Below are positions 62,354-64,000 of a stretch of 64,000 nucleotides of DNA, one piece after another; the stretch's first letter is position 1, and each line of letters begins with the position of its first letter. Source of the stretch: Flavobacterium sp. ASV13 (GTDB lineage: Bacteria; Bacteroidota; Bacteroidia; Flavobacteriales; Flavobacteriaceae). The notes under the pieces are model-generated. The model was not told where the DNA came from and made no database searches. It was given only the letters and a program-made list of their open reading frames with translations. Both the position numbers and the translations under genes were made by a program. The stretch is from contig NZ_JQJY01000008.1 of NCBI RefSeq assembly GCF_000745775.1, forward strand, positions 124,001 to 188,000. Reading direction: 5' to 3'.

Positions 62354-64000
62354 AAAATTCTATTTCAACAATGCGTAATTGTCCGGTCGCGTCAACCGAT
62401 GTTTTATCTTTATATAAATCTAGTTCTTTTGTTGGATCTACTTCAACAATTTTTGAAAATCCGTCTTTTTCGGTATTAGCGCCAATTAATTCAATTGTAA
62501 TTTTTTCAGCTAAAATTGGTTCTAGTGGAATAGTGATGTAACCCAAGCTTTGAGTTGTATTTCCTTTGAATACTTCTTTCCCGTCGGCTAAAATTCGGAT
62601 TGGATAAATTTTAGTTCTCCAGCCTGTAAATTTTATAACAGCTTCATTTACAATTGAAGGTTTTGCAAGTGTATAGGTTATAGATCCTGTCGAAATGTTT
62701 CCATCATTTCTCCATTCCGTTAATTCGTTGTCGTCATAACTTTTGTATGTATCATTATTATTTGAAGGAGAAATAGCATTTAAGATATTTACCGGAATTC
62801 TTTTTTGTGTATATGATGGTGTTTTTGGAGTTGGTCCTCGTTCTAAATTTGAAGGAAGATTTTTTCCTGGTAATTCTTCAGAAAGGCCATTTACAGAATT
62901 TACATCTTTAGTTTCAAACGATAATTCGGCCGATTTTAAACTATTGGATTGAGCGGAAATAGTTATTTTTCCGGCTTTTGCCAATGACTGAATCAAAACT
63001 CGATTAATGCCATTTTCAACCGGAATTTCTTTAGAAAGAATATAATTTTTTGGTCCTTGCGCAATACCGCCAAGCCAAGTTGCTGGACCACTTACAGAAA
63101 ATGAAATCATATTATTACTTATTGGACAGCGATTTCCATCTTTATCAATTACTTCAACATCAATTAATGCAGTATCAGCACCGTCAGCAATCATTCCTTG
63201 CGGTTGGGTAATTAATTTTAATTTGATTTGAGATGGTTCTCCTGCAGTTCTTTTTTCATCTTGACTTAAAACACTTCCATTTTCATCGTAACCAACCGCT
63301 TTTATTGTACCCGCTTTCCAAGCAATATTTTCAAAAGTAAATAAAAATTCACTGCTTCGTTTTCCAAAACCTTGAGAAATTCCGTTTACAGAAAGTTCCA
63401 CTTTTGGAGCTGTTGAAACTATATAGATATTCTTTACAACATTGTCAGTATAATTCCAATGTCCAAGAATATGAGTTCGCTGTTTCTTAATATCAACCCA
63501 GCCATCCCACATGACCTGATGCGCCCAATAACCATCTTTTGGAATGCGCATTGCATCAACTTCACCGCTCGTTCTATAGTTTGATTCGCCTCGATGATGT
63601 GTATTTGAATCAGAGAAAATAATATTTACACCTCCAGAGTTTACTCTTTTTCCGGTTCCGGGTCTTTCTCTGTAATAATCATACCAGCGAACTACATTTT
63701 CAATAGCATGACGGTCTTGATTGTGATTATAATCTGATGCGGGAGTTCCACGATATAAAGGTCCGTCGCCTTCTTTATGAAAGGGAGGTGAAAATTCGTC
63801 CCAATATTTACGCATACCTTCGTCTCTTGAATATTCGGTTGCCCATAATGGTTTACGGGCACTTTTATTAATGTAGAGCATTTCTCCGCCATATTCAGCT
63901 TCTTGGCTGTCCAGCATTTCGCGTGAACCAATAGCACGTCCGCCAAAAGGATCGTAAGTATCTCTTAGACTTTTCATTTCGTGCATATGTGCTTCGCTGA
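62337..64000 (-). CDS. GH2 family glycoside hydrolase, C-terminal part, cut by the window end
   Basis: At least 553 residues; the frame is open through position 64000 with no start needed at 63986, so the N-terminal part lies outside. AHMHEMKSLRDTYDPFGGRAIGSREMLD and KPLWATEYSRDEG (probable nucleophile Glu) belong to the GH2 barrel. A DUF4982 domain follows (GHWNYTDNVVKNIYIVSTAPKVELSVNG), then an Ig-like segment (ADGADTALIDVEVIDKDGN) and a C-terminal galactose-binding-like domain (WRTKIYPIRILADGKEVF). It is probably a beta-galactosidase or beta-glucuronidase of the pectin locus, upstream of and coupled to the fusion hydrolase. Confidence 0.9.
   Translation of the reverse strand, partial: SEAHMHEMKSLRDTYDPFGGRAIGSREMLDSQEAEYGGEMLYINKSARKPLWATEYSRDEGMRKYWDEFSPPFHKEGDGPLYRGTPASDYNHNQDRHAIENVVRWYDYYRERPGTGKRVNSGGVNIIFSDSNTHHRGESNYRTSGEVDAMRIPKDGYWAHQVMWDGWVDIKKQRTHILGHWNYTDNVVKNIYIVSTAPKVELSVNGISQGFGKRSSEFLFTFENIAWKAGTIKAVGYDENGSVLSQDEKRTAGEPSQIKLKLITQPQGMIADGADTALIDVEVIDKDGNRCPISNNMISFSVSGPATWLGGIAQGPKNYILSKEIPVENGINRVLIQSLAKAGKITISAQSNSLKSAELSFETKDVNSVNGLSEELPGKNLPSNLERGPTPKTPSYTQKRIPVNILNAISPSNNNDTYKSYDDNELTEWRNDGNISTGSITYTLAKPSIVNEAVIKFTGWRTKIYPIRILADGKEVFKGNTTQSLGYITIPLEPILAEKITIELIGANTEKDGFSKIVEVDPTKELDLYKDKTSVDATGQLRIVEIEFYEKIK

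Overview
This 64 kb window is AT-rich DNA from a member of the Bacteroidota, most probably a Flavobacterium or close relative. The evidence is the style of its proteins (LytS/LytTR two-component pair, PorP/SprF, SMP-30, DUF1080, CE/GH lipoproteins), promoters of the Bacteroidota type (TTTG, about 19 bases, TAnnTTTG), a lack of Shine-Dalgarno sites, and many short intergenic repeat families (TTTGCG-rich inverted repeats, GTCATTTCGACC-type repeats, GGGGCTAGGG-type repeats) of a kind common in Flavobacterium genomes. No rRNA, tRNA, CRISPR array, insertion sequence or prophage was recognised.

Positions 1-34 kb are general accessory and housekeeping DNA. A TetR-regulated RND efflux operon (adaptor, pump, outer membrane factor; 9355 down to 2580) has five copies of a 13-bp palindrome around the regulator. 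A gluconolactonase-like gene is divergent from an FGGY gluconokinase. Next come a RelE/ParE toxin-antitoxin pair, cupins, DoxX proteins, a DUF1080 protein, AraC regulators and a GIY-YIG protein. A very AT-rich two-gene unit encodes a SIR2-domain protein with a large unknown C-terminal region plus a 108-aa partner (20425-18191) and looks like an anti-phage-type cassette. A second RND operon (TolC, pump, adaptor; 26605-20837) follows, and its pump carries a canonical EF-hand loop in the cytoplasmic loop. It is divergent from a LytS/LytTR two-component system and a PepSY-like protein. Two SDR enzymes, a 2H phosphoesterase and small unknown genes end this part.

From about 34 kb to the right edge the window is one large pectin/galacturonate catabolic locus. 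Outside or at the envelope: GH28 polygalacturonases (two), a PL10-CE8 pectate lyase/pectin methylesterase fusion, a CE12 rhamnogalacturonan acetylesterase, a GH105 unsaturated uronyl hydrolase, a GH43 enzyme, three esterase-type alpha/beta hydrolases (one fused to a GH43-like beta-propeller) and a GH2 enzyme cut by the window end. Uptake: two ExuT-like MFS transporters. Cytoplasm: KduI and KduD convert unsaturated uronates to 2-keto-3-deoxygluconate (KDG); UxaC, UxaB and UxaA convert galacturonate to KDG; KdgK and KdgA take KDG to pyruvate and glyceraldehyde-3-phosphate. A LacI-family regulator (46987-48015) has a matching 14-bp operator, TGTAATCGATTACA or one-base variants. That operator directly abuts the -7 box of three catabolic promoters and lies upstream of its own gene. 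There is no SusC/SusD pair in the window.

Inside this locus an orphan PorP/SprF gene is followed by what looks like the decayed stub of a secreted protein and a 132-aa protein of unknown function.
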